Shown: positions 27,744 through 35,695 of the stretch, in pieces
Layout: each line of letters begins with the position of its first letter
Numbering within the stretch: position 1 is the first letter of the stretch
Assembly: GCA_963665085.2 (NCBI GenBank)
Contig: CAXXXS010000001.1
Coordinates: forward strand, 1,736,001 to 1,800,000
Source: G963665085 sp963665085
Lineage (GTDB): Bacteria > Bacteroidota > Bacteroidia > Bacteroidales > JAAAOM01
Length of the DNA stretch: 64,000 nt
Direction: 5' to 3'
Translations under genes and position numbers: made by a program
The notes under the pieces: model-generated
The model's input: the letters and a program-made list of their open reading frames with translations, nothing else
Databases searched by the model: none
What the model was told of the DNA's origin: nothing

Positions 27744-28310
27744 TTATGGCAACACCCGATAAACACCAATAATAACATATGGTTTCTCACCTTCCTGAAG
27801 TTTTGGGACAGTTAATGTTCCCAGAAAAATAGAATGGTTTAGGTAATCATATGGACTATCAATTGGTGCTTCCAGGTCAATTACCGATTTAACATACGGC
27901 TTTTCATTCTCTCCCTCTTTTGGAGGATGCTGTAAAACTCTGTTTATAATCTGGATAACAAAACCATCATCCGTTTTCAAAAGATAGCGGGCATATAATT
28001 CTGTATCACCATCGGGGCGTACCAATTGCCAGTCCTCTCCGCCGGGCAATACCTCTCCTTTTATCTTTGAACCTTCAAAAGTTCCTCCTGTTATTGGAAT
28101 AACTCTCCGCACCCCTCTTTTACTTTCGCCAACCATAATCATATCTGCTATCGTAACTTTTGCATCCCACATGTGTTCCGACTTAAAGTACTTGTATAAA
28201 TCATCGTCCTTAGGAGCATCTGTTTGTGCTATTGATGAATGGATACTCACAAATAAAAAAACAAGAAATAAACTGCTGTGGATAAGAAAAATGTTTGTCC
28301 TTTTTTTCAT
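27744..28310 (-). CDS. Exported DUF3237 protein
   Basis: A 188-residue protein of the DUF3237 family with an N-terminal signal peptide (about 1-29, ending SSIAQ). Family blocks are RRVIPITGGTFEGSKIKGEVLPGG-like in the middle (about 70-92) followed by DWQLVRPDGDTELYARYLL. DUF3237 proteins form a small beta-barrel of unknown function, and many lack a signal peptide, so the exported location here is noteworthy. It appears monocistronic. Confidence 0.8.
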   Translation of the reverse strand: MKKRTNIFLIHSSLFLVFLFVSIHSSIAQTDAPKDDDLYKYFKSEHMWDAKVTIADMIMVGESKRGVRRVIPITGGTFEGSKIKGEVLPGGEDWQLVRPDGDTELYARYLLKTDDGFVIQIINRVLQHPPKEGENEKPYVKSVIDLEAPIDSPYDYLNHSIFLGTLTVPKLQEGEKPYVIIGVYRVLP

Positions 28311-28478
28311 TTGACCAGGGATTTTAAATAATTTTTCAGTGTTAAAGCTACATCATTTTTAAAAGTAAATACAAGTACCTAAAAGAAATACATAATTAAA
28401 ATTTAAGAGACTGTCAAAAAAATCTTTGAGTACCTCTATGTTTCGTTTTTTTCCTTGTTACAATCCTGAAAACTATTG

Positions 28479-28516
28479 CACAGAGCTTCACGAAGAATAC
28501 ACAAAGTTTCACAGAG
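28479..28516. repeat. Short direct-repeat array CACnnAG
   Basis: Four units CACAGAG, CACGAAG, CACAAAG and CACAGAG start at 28479, 28489, 28500 and 28510, spaced about one helical turn. They lie in non-coding DNA between two minus-strand genes. Confidence 0.6.
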
Positions 28517-28554
28517 AAAAGATAAATTCAAGATTAATGTTTTTACTTTTTAGA

Positions 28555-29625
28555 CTACTTTACTTTTTTTATAACAAACTTAATTATTCGGTACAAAGCC
28601 CATACAATTACTCCGATTAGTAGTATTATAACCAGGAATAATAACGTAGGGTGACTTAGTATTGTTGATAACCTGATAATATTCTTAACCATTGAATTAA
28701 CAGCCTCTACTTGTTCCGGATATTCTTCAACAGGAACACTAAAATCAAAATCAACAAGATGAGGTAAGAAACCTTTTTCAACAGCAGCTTCCAGGCAGAA
28801 AATATGTGTTTCTTTAGCATCCTTTGAAAGACGTAAATCATAAGCCAGATCATCCCATGTCATACTAGGCATTGATGGATCTACACCTCCTCCGGTACTT
28901 CCCAATGCTACATAATCCAGATTTTCGTCAATAGCCAGCACTTTTAATGTTCCATATGGATTTCCAAAAAAAGAAGTGTATAACATGGGGATATCCTTAT
29001 CAGTTCGCAAATCCATAAATCCACTAGCTTGTTGCAAAGCTGATTGACCTTTTTCTGTTTCATAACGAATATAAGGTATGTAATAACTTTCGATGGAGAA
29101 TCCATCTTTTCTAATGGTTTCAATTAATTTGTTATAACTCTCTTTCGCTTCAATAAAAGCTTTTTTACGGTATAAACGACCAATAATCTTTCCCAGTAAC
29201 TTTATCTTGTTGGTCTGATAAAGTTCCATATCGTTTATATCCAGTTCCAGGTCAAGGCCAATTCCGCTAAACTTTATTCCAGCATCTTCTGCCCACTTTT
29301 TAATTTCATAATAGCGCTCGAAAGCCTGCTCAGAATTTCCACTGTGAAACCAATACCCATTCTCTTTTGAAAGAAGCAGCCAAGCTACAACCGGTATATC
29401 TGCATCGTTTAGTGCTTTTAACACCACTGCTCTCTCCGGGCTCAGGTCAAGCATACCCATGCGTATTTCTGCATTTATTTGCTTGAGGTATGGGATGAGC
29501 GTGGTATCTGAAAAAAGTTCTTTTAAATTTTTTCCCTCTTGCTCATTAAAAAATGATAATTGAGGATTAGCCGCAAAGCTTAATTGACTTAAAAATAAGA
29601 CACAAAAGAGAGAAAACTGTTTCAT
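28555..29625 (-). CDS. Exported, C-terminally anchored protein, possible TIM barrel, unknown
   Basis: I do not recognise a named family for this 356-residue protein. A signal peptide (MKQFSLFCVLFLSQLSFA) is followed by an alpha/beta region that reads like a TIM barrel: MGMLDLSPERAVVLKAL, PVVAWLLLSKENGYWFHSG, then the acidic strand GIGLDLELDIND near residue 145, resembling catalytic strands of glycosidases. A C-terminal transmembrane helix (about 325-347) with a basic tail (KFVIKKVK) would anchor it facing the periplasm. It has no operon partner. A glycosidase-like role is a guess based on the acidic strand. Confidence 0.6.
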   Translation of the reverse strand: MKQFSLFCVLFLSQLSFAANPQLSFFNEQEGKNLKELFSDTTLIPYLKQINAEIRMGMLDLSPERAVVLKALNDADIPVVAWLLLSKENGYWFHSGNSEQAFERYYEIKKWAEDAGIKFSGIGLDLELDINDMELYQTNKIKLLGKIIGRLYRKKAFIEAKESYNKLIETIRKDGFSIESYYIPYIRYETEKGQSALQQASGFMDLRTDKDIPMLYTSFFGNPYGTLKVLAIDENLDYVALGSTGGGVDPSMPSMTWDDLAYDLRLSKDAKETHIFCLEAAVEKGFLPHLVDFDFSVPVEEYPEQVEAVNSMVKNIIRLSTILSHPTLLFLVIILLIGVIVWALYRIIKFVIKKVK

Positions 29626-30097
29626 AGCATAGTAATTAAATAAGACATTTTCAAAGATAATTTTTATTAAACATCAATAATGACACCTATTAGATTTTTA
29701 TTATGTTTTAATCTTTTTGCAAGTATAAATTCGTTTAATAAATAAGCTATCTTAATTCTTTATTAGAAAAATACTACCAACACAAACAAAAAAAACAAAC
29801 TGATTTAAAGGGTGTTGGAAACATAAAACACAAACTCATTTTCAGGTTTAACTATCTTTAACATTCGTTAAGATGTGTTAACTAAATTATGCTGTACTTT
29901 TGAATCAACAAAATGAGCAAATAGAAAATAGGTTACACAATAGATTTTTCATAGTTTTTAAAATAGTTAGTAGGATTGGTTAGTAAGCCAATATTTTTTT
30001 CATAGAATTAAAATTTTGTTTAGGTAGATTATTATTTTAGTTAATAGCAAAAAAAAGAGACCCATGAAGGTCTCTTTTTTCTTTATAAGAATCCTAT
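29626..30097. other. Intergenic region with orphan promoter-like box and terminator
   Basis: 472 bases between two minus-strand genes. It holds a plus-strand TACTTTTG box (29895-29902) and the symmetrical terminator at 30049-30080. Together they could delimit a short plus-strand RNA. No ORF is convincing. Confidence 0.4.
30049..30080. terminator. Strong bidirectional intrinsic terminator
   Basis: An A-run with GAGACC (ending at 30062) pairs with GGTCTC and a T-run (30069-30080) around a six-base loop. On the minus strand it ends the GH3 transcript; on the plus strand it could end an upstream RNA. Confidence 0.85.
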
Positions 30098-32521
30098 TTA
30101 ATTCAAAGGCATATAATCTATTTTATTAGATATTCTTATATCTCTTGAAGAAGCTCCAACTTTAATAACATACACACCATTCTCCAGTGCCCAATTTGAA
30201 GTTGACTCATCCCAATAGCTTAATTCTGAAACAGGTATAGTCAATAAAATTTCTTCTGAATTTCCTGGCTCAAGATTTTGAGTTTTTGCAAATGCTTTAA
30301 GTTCCTGTACTGGTCTATCAACAGCAGAATTCTCTTTTGAGACATAAATCTGCACAATTTCTTTTCCTGCCAGTTCTCCTGTATTTTTTACTGTTATTGC
30401 AATATTAATCGTATCATTTTTTAATGTTGCTTCCATTGCACTGTAATCAAATTCCGTATAAGAAAGTCCGTATCCAAAAGGATAAGACACTTCCAAACCT
30501 TCTGTATCAAAATATCTGTATCCAACAAAAATACCTTCCTCATACTTTGTATAATCTTTGTTTTTTATTTTTTCCTCTTCAGGTTTCTCTTTGCCTCCAG
30601 ACATCATATCAAACACACTCATTGGTTCGCCACCCAAAGGAAAATTTGCATTTGAAGCATGATCATTAAGATTTACAGGAAATGTCATTGGAAGTTTACC
30701 GCTAGGATTTACTTTTCCGCATAATATATCCGCCGAAGAATTTCCTCCTTCTTGTCCACCTTGCCATGCTAGTAAAATAGCATCAGGTAGATTTTTCCAT
30801 GAATCTGTTTCTATAACACCTCCAATATTTAGTACAACAATTACTTTTTTGTTCAATTCATGAAATATCTCACAAGTGCTTTCAATCATATCTTTCTCTT
30901 CCTTGGATAAAAGGAAATCGTCTTTTTCTACTCTATCGCCTCCTTCACCACTATTTCTTCCGATGGTTATGATTGCTATATCTGCATTATCCGCAATACT
31001 TTTCAACTGTTCTTGAGTAAAGACTGCTTCTGGAGGAGTATATGGTTGCAGCATAGCGCTAAGTCCCTCAGGTTTTTCAAATGCTTTTGCATTTGCCTTT
31101 TTAAATTCCTCAAAAATATCTTTTGCTACTTTATTAACCTCAAATCCTGCATTTTTTAAACCATCTTCTAAAGAGACAGTGTAAGCCTCATTGACATCAC
31201 CAGAACCGGTTCCCCCAGCTATAAAATCATAGGAAGTAACTCCAAGCAATGCAACATTTTGAGCAGTCTCTAAAGGAAGTGTATTACTATTTTTAAGCAA
31301 TACCATTCCTTCTGAAGCTGACTGCCTGGTAATTTTTGCATGAGCATCTAAATCCGGATTATTGTTATACTCCGTCGTCTGCATTTTTCTTGATTCTAAA
31401 ATTAATTTCAGAATCCTTTTAACTGAGATGTCTATATCTTCAATGGATAATTCTCCATCATTATACGCTTCTTCCAAAGCATCCCATTGGCGTTTGGTGC
31501 CTGGTTCCAGAAGATCATTGCCGGCAGTAATTTGAGCAGGTGCATTTTGTCCGCCAAACCAATCTGTCATTACAAGGCCTTCAAATCCCCAATCATCACG
31601 TAGCACATCGGTTAATAGAAACTTACTCTCTGAAGAATATGTACCATTTACAAGATTGTAAGAAGACATGATTGTCCAAGGCTGTGCTTTCTTTACAATA
31701 ATCTCAAATCCTTTCAGGTAAATTTCGCGCAATGCTCGTTGAGAAACAATTACATCATCTCCAAATCTGTTTGTTTCCTGATTATTGGCAACAAAATGTT
31801 TTACTGAAGAACCAACTCCATTCGATTCAATTCCATTTACCATCGCTGCTCCTATAAATCCTGTTAGCACCGGATCTTCAGAATAATACTCAAAGTTTCT
31901 ACCACATAAGGGATGTCGGTGAATATTAGCTCCAGGCCCCAAAATAACATCTATTCCATATTCTTTTGCTTCATTGCCCATTGCAGTACCGACCTCTTCA
32001 ACAAGATCTACATTCCAGGTTGATGACAACAATGTTCCTATGGGAAATGCCGTACAATAATACGTTCTGTCTTCATTTTCTCGTGTTGGTTGGATTCTTA
32101 ACCCTGCCGGTCCATCAGACAGATATATAGTAGGAATTCCTAATCGTGGCGTAGGAACAATTGTTCCTACAGCTCCGGGTATTCCGGTTCCTTGTTCTAC
32201 CCTGCCAACTCCGGATGCCATTCCAGAACCTTTAAGTAGATGTATTTTTTCATCTATGGTCATTTGAGATGACAAGTCATCAACTCTCTCCTCAATTGTT
32301 TGGCGGCCATCTTCATAAACATCAAGCTCTCCGTTTCCATTTCTATCCAGAAACGAATAACCATTAATCGTAACTTCTTTAATATTTGTATTCTCTACAT
32401 ATTTTTTCTCAAAATCTAAAAAAGTAGCTTTAACATATATCCAGCCACCTATTCCAACTATTAATATTAATCCTATTAATGATAATAGTGTAAGCAAAGA
32501 AATTTTTAATCCTTTTTTCAT
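30098..32521 (-). CDS. Membrane-anchored GH3 beta-glucosidase with EF-hand-like loop
   Basis: An 807-residue family 3 glycoside hydrolase. An uncleaved-looking N-terminal membrane helix (about 6-29) is followed by a calcium-loop-like segment, FLDRNGNGELDVYED (Asp59, Asn61, Asn63, Glu65, Glu70). Then come the GH3 barrel with nucleophile Asp320 (GLVMTDWFGG), the alpha/beta sandwich and a C-terminal fibronectin-III-like domain (about 710-795). It is probably anchored to the inner or outer membrane and works on oligosaccharides in the periplasm. It is divergent from a NrtR-like regulator, and its -7 box overlaps one of two matching operators, so it is the likely target. It is clearly distinct from the lipoprotein GH3 at 4.4-6.7 kb. 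Confidence 0.9.
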   Translation of the reverse strand: MKKGLKISLLTLLSLIGLILIVGIGGWIYVKATFLDFEKKYVENTNIKEVTINGYSFLDRNGNGELDVYEDGRQTIEERVDDLSSQMTIDEKIHLLKGSGMASGVGRVEQGTGIPGAVGTIVPTPRLGIPTIYLSDGPAGLRIQPTRENEDRTYYCTAFPIGTLLSSTWNVDLVEEVGTAMGNEAKEYGIDVILGPGANIHRHPLCGRNFEYYSEDPVLTGFIGAAMVNGIESNGVGSSVKHFVANNQETNRFGDDVIVSQRALREIYLKGFEIIVKKAQPWTIMSSYNLVNGTYSSESKFLLTDVLRDDWGFEGLVMTDWFGGQNAPAQITAGNDLLEPGTKRQWDALEEAYNDGELSIEDIDISVKRILKLILESRKMQTTEYNNNPDLDAHAKITRQSASEGMVLLKNSNTLPLETAQNVALLGVTSYDFIAGGTGSGDVNEAYTVSLEDGLKNAGFEVNKVAKDIFEEFKKANAKAFEKPEGLSAMLQPYTPPEAVFTQEQLKSIADNADIAIITIGRNSGEGGDRVEKDDFLLSKEEKDMIESTCEIFHELNKKVIVVLNIGGVIETDSWKNLPDAILLAWQGGQEGGNSSADILCGKVNPSGKLPMTFPVNLNDHASNANFPLGGEPMSVFDMMSGGKEKPEEEKIKNKDYTKYEEGIFVGYRYFDTEGLEVSYPFGYGLSYTEFDYSAMEATLKNDTINIAITVKNTGELAGKEIVQIYVSKENSAVDRPVQELKAFAKTQNLEPGNSEEILLTIPVSELSYWDESTSNWALENGVYVIKVGASSRDIRISNKIDYMPLN

Positions 32522-32532
32522 AATTATTTTTA

Positions 32533-32553
32533 TTTGTGTCAGTCAGCCACAAA
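32533..32553. promoter_or_regulatory. Operator 1 for the Nudix-type regulator (inferred)
   Basis: A 21-bp dyad TTTGTGTCA-N6-CACAAA. It overlaps the minus-strand -7 box TATATTTG (32557-32550) of the GH3 gene, a position suited to repression. Confidence 0.65.
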
Positions 32554-32566
32554 TATAATAAATATT

Positions 32567-32587
32567 TTTGTGTCAAATAGTCACAAA
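32567..32587. promoter_or_regulatory. Operator 2 for the Nudix-type regulator (inferred)
   Basis: A second 21-bp dyad with the identical TTTGTGTCA-N6-CACAAA pattern, centred 34 bp from the first. It overlaps plus-strand promoter elements (TATTTTTG at 32563-32570; TTTG at 32567-32570 with TATTTTTG at 32592-32599), which suggests autoregulation. Confidence 0.65.
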
Positions 32588-32603
32588 CTATTATTTTTGT
32601 CAA

Positions 32604-33323
32604 ATGGATTTAAAACAATTTTTCGAAAAGGGAGGAGAATACTTCTTACCAAATTTATCGATTGATCTAGTTATTATTGGATATAAAGACAATAAACTTC
32701 AGTGTTTACTTCTTCAAATAGGAGACAAATGGTTACTTCCTGGGGGGTATATAAAAAAAGACGAATCTGTAAATGAAACAGCAAAAAACATATTAAAAAT
32801 TCGCACAAACCTTGATGAGCCACACCTTAAGTTTTTATCGGTTTTTGGTGAGCAAGATCGCCAATTTAGCGATGAATTGAAAGAATTTTTAATCGGGAAA
32901 AGTGTTGCATGGAATAATGATTATTGGTTTAATAACCGATTTGTAACGCTGGCATATTATTCACTTGTAAATATTGAAAAAGTTGAGCCTAAAGTTGGGT
33001 ATTATGATGAATCTTTTTCGTGGTTTGATTTTAACAATCTCCCAAAAATGTGGATGGATCATAAATCCATTGTTCTCGAAGCTAAAAACCGTTTAAAAAA
33101 AGATATCAATCAAGAACCATTAACATATAACCTTCTAAATGAGAAGTTCACTATGCCAGAGCTACACCAGCTACACCAGGTAATACTTGAAGAAAAACTT
33201 GATAGAAGTCGGTTTCAGAAAAAAATGATTTCTTCAGGAATTTTTGAAAGACTCCCAAAACTGAAAAAAGAGTCTCGAGGGAGTAATCCTTATCAATATA
33301 GAGTCAAGAAATCAGATAATTGA
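32604..33323 (+). CDS. NrtR-like transcriptional regulator (Nudix + winged helix)
   Basis: A 239-residue protein with an N-terminal Nudix-fold domain (about 15-140: LSIDLVIIGYKDNKLQCLLLQ, WLLPGGYIKKDESV) and a C-terminal winged-helix domain (about 155-235, KFTMPELHQLHQVILEE). The catalytic Nudix box is degenerate, as in NrtR-family regulators that use the domain to sense a sugar or nucleotide metabolite. The ATG at 32604 is chosen; an in-frame start at 32568 would run through operator 2. In Bacteroidota such regulators control sugar-use genes. Here the divergent GH3 gene and two shared operators point to a glucoside or related inducer. Confidence 0.85.
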   Translation: MDLKQFFEKGGEYFLPNLSIDLVIIGYKDNKLQCLLLQIGDKWLLPGGYIKKDESVNETAKNILKIRTNLDEPHLKFLSVFGEQDRQFSDELKEFLIGKSVAWNNDYWFNNRFVTLAYYSLVNIEKVEPKVGYYDESFSWFDFNNLPKMWMDHKSIVLEAKNRLKKDINQEPLTYNLLNEKFTMPELHQLHQVILEEKLDRSRFQKKMISSGIFERLPKLKKESRGSNPYQYRVKKSDN

Positions 33324-33411
33324 TTAATAAAACCAGGAACTTTTACTACTATTTAATGGTTTTCTCATATCTTCGCGCCAAAATAGAACAATATATCTTG
33401 ACGCAATAAAA

Positions 33412-34473
33412 ATGGACGAAAAACTAATATACGGAATTCAACAGATTGGTGTAGGGGTAGAAAATGCGTATGTATCATTTGAATGGTATGCTACAAAACT
33501 GGGAGCAGACGTGCCTGTTTTTGAAGATAACAACGTAGCTACCTATATGGCTCCATACATGGGTGGAGAGCATCATAAGAAAAGAGCTATTCTTGCAGTG
33601 AATATGCAAGGTGGAAGTGGATATGAAATCTGGCAATATATGGATCGTACTCCTTCTAAGCCTACTCAGATAATCAATGTAGGGGATTTGGGAATTAATA
33701 TAGCTAATATTAAGTCAAACAATATCAACAAAAGTTTCGCAAGATTAAAAAGTCAGGATGTTGAGATTCTATCAGAAATTAATGAAGAACCAGATGGAAA
33801 AAAATCTTTTTACATAAAAGACCTAAATAACAACACCCTCAAGATTAAAGAATCTGATTCATGGTACAGCATAAAAGGCAAAGATGTTGGTGGAAATTTT
33901 GGTTGTGTTATCGGGGTTTCTGATATTGATGCTTCTCTTAAATTATATTCTGATATTTTAGGGTATGATGTAGTTATCTATGATAAAACAGATATATTTT
34001 CTGACTTAAAAGATTTACCCGGAGGAGAGAATAAATTTCGACGTGTCTTACTTGGTCACAAACCTGACAGAATAGGTGGTTTTAGCAAACTTTTTGGTGA
34101 AAGTCAGATTGAGTTAATCCAAAATCTTGATTCAACTCCTAAAAAGATTTTTGAAGGCAGATATTGGGGAGATATCGGATTTATCCATTTATGCTTTGAT
34201 ATTCGAAACATGAAAGCATTAACAGAAGAATGTGCAGAAAAAGGTTTCCCATTTACCGTACTTAGTGATGCTAATTTTGATATGGGTGATGCTAATGGCC
34301 ATTGGGGATATTTAGAAGATCCAGATGGAACATTGATAGAATTTGTTGAAACGCATAAAGTACCTGTTATTAAACCACTTGGTTTAGTAATCAATCTAAA
34401 AAACAGGGAGCCAAAGAAACCGTTACCAAACTGGTTGATAAAAGCAATGAATTTGAAGAGAGCAAAATTTTAG
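33412..34473 (+). CDS. Two-domain VOC (glyoxalase/dioxygenase superfamily) protein
   Basis: A 353-residue protein with two vicinal-oxygen-chelate modules: the first at about 8-145 (QIGVGVENAYVSFEWYATKLGA) and the second at about 160-320 (GCVIGVSDIDASLKLYSDIL through EDPDGTLIEFVE). VOC proteins include glyoxalases, dioxygenases and epimerases. The second module keeps the C-terminal Glu metal ligand and a His (IGFIHLCFD), while the first looks degenerate. A basic tail of about 40 residues follows. It is transcribed alone, and no substrate can be inferred from the neighbours. Confidence 0.8.
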   Translation: MDEKLIYGIQQIGVGVENAYVSFEWYATKLGADVPVFEDNNVATYMAPYMGGEHHKKRAILAVNMQGGSGYEIWQYMDRTPSKPTQIINVGDLGINIANIKSNNINKSFARLKSQDVEILSEINEEPDGKKSFYIKDLNNNTLKIKESDSWYSIKGKDVGGNFGCVIGVSDIDASLKLYSDILGYDVVIYDKTDIFSDLKDLPGGENKFRRVLLGHKPDRIGGFSKLFGESQIELIQNLDSTPKKIFEGRYWGDIGFIHLCFDIRNMKALTEECAEKGFPFTVLSDANFDMGDANGHWGYLEDPDGTLIEFVETHKVPVIKPLGLVINLKNREPKKPLPNWLIKAMNLKRAKF

Positions 34474-34508
34474 GTCATTTTCGATTTTAGAATTTTGATT
34501 GGTGATCT

Positions 34509-34550
34509 ATGATTTTTGAAGTTTATTACTGTGCCTACTTCAAAAATCAT
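34509..34550. repeat. Palindrome between convergent genes
   Basis: Perfect 14-bp arms, ATGATTTTTGAAGT (34509-34522) and its complement (34537-34550), with a 14-base loop. The flanks (GATTGGTGATC.. and ..TTCATCAATC) extend the symmetry imperfectly. It may act as a bidirectional terminator, but T-tracts are short. Confidence 0.6.
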
Positions 34551-34574
34551 AAATCTTAGTTCATCAATCGTAAA

Positions 34575-35681
34575 TTATTTAACCCAGTAACTATTATCTA
34601 TTAATAGATTAGGTTCTGTTAAAGATGCAATCTTATCCCAGGAAACGAGCTTAAAATTCTGATTTTGTAATGAATCACCTTCGTAATTAAATCCATCCTG
34701 AACAACTAAGAGACCGTTTGGGAATTTATCTCCCAAAGCTAAATTGATTACATCCAGGCCATCAGTTTCTTCAACACCATCTACTTCTCCATCTGCTATC
34801 CTGAAGCTTGTAATATAATCGTTATCTCCTGCTCTGGAGAAAATAGCATAGCTAAAGTTACCCTGACTTGATGCAATTAAATATCCTTGTCCTCCTTCAG
34901 CATAATAAATTGCAAGTCCCTCAATATCATATTCAATGAATTCATTCTCAGAACCAGAGTTGGCAATTAAAGTCCCCTGAATTGAATCTTCAGGCTCGGC
35001 ATGAAACTTCCAAATTCCTTTATCTTCTTCTCCAACATAGAGTATCCCGTTTTCATCATCGGCGACCATACCCTCTGGCTGAGATTCTACTTTTAATTTT
35101 CTTACCAACTCTACATCAATTTTATTTTCAGGAGTTGCAATAAGAAGATATTGTTCAATCACACCATTTTTCCCATTTAGAAAAACATAATAATTGGATG
35201 TCTTTTGACTTTTGTACATGCATATTCCATAAACATCATCAACTTCTGAAACGATTAAACGGGCAGAAATATCTTCAAGACTTCCATCTTCTTTATTTAT
35301 TTTCTGAATAAGTAGCGTATTGCTGCTTCTGTTTGTCCCAACAAGAATATCAATTGAATCAGTATTCAGCGGGAAATTATATCGGTTATCAATGTTATTT
35401 ATTTTACCTACTGAATAATAAAAAACTTCTTCACCATCAAGATTATATACCGCAAGTCCATTTTTCTTGTTGGTTCCTATTATTTTACTTTTATTTATAT
35501 CTGTTGGATGAACCCAAATAGCTGGATCATCAGCTGCATCTTCTCCTGCAACAGCAGGTACAGGTGTTGTTTCCAAATCAGCTACCACGCTGTTTTTGAC
35601 AATGTGCTCTTTACTATTATTCGTGGTATTCGTACAAGAAAATATAATGATTAGTAGTAGTATTGAAAATATATTCTTCAT
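34575..35681 (-). CDS. phy: Beta-propeller phytase (3-phytase), lipoprotein
   Basis: Releases phosphate from phytate (inositol hexakisphosphate) using calcium ions. The 368-residue protein has a lipoprotein signal (LLLIIIFSC, Cys16) and the six-bladed phytase-like propeller: DAADDPAIWVHP near residue 48, GTNKKNGLAVYN near 68, QPEGMVADDENG near 200, YVGEEDKGIWKF near 215, EYDIEGLAIYY near 250 and NGLLVVQDG near 320. It follows the TonB receptor by 14 bases, so it belongs to a phytate or organophosphate uptake operon. The lipid anchor places it on the outer membrane, probably at the surface. Confidence 0.93.
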   Translation of the reverse strand: MKNIFSILLLIIIFSCTNTTNNSKEHIVKNSVVADLETTPVPAVAGEDAADDPAIWVHPTDINKSKIIGTNKKNGLAVYNLDGEEVFYYSVGKINNIDNRYNFPLNTDSIDILVGTNRSSNTLLIQKINKEDGSLEDISARLIVSEVDDVYGICMYKSQKTSNYYVFLNGKNGVIEQYLLIATPENKIDVELVRKLKVESQPEGMVADDENGILYVGEEDKGIWKFHAEPEDSIQGTLIANSGSENEFIEYDIEGLAIYYAEGGQGYLIASSQGNFSYAIFSRAGDNDYITSFRIADGEVDGVEETDGLDVINLALGDKFPNGLLVVQDGFNYEGDSLQNQNFKLVSWDKIASLTEPNLLIDNSYWVK

Positions 35682-35695
35682 AATAGAAATTAAGT

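Noticed and set aside
28426..28620. A 64-codon plus-strand frame
   Set aside because: It runs through the CACnnAG array and into the antisense of the neighbouring gene; no family resemblance or start signal.
34509..34550. Strong intrinsic terminator
   Set aside because: Stem is AT-rich and lacks a run of T directly after it, so I list it as a palindrome only.
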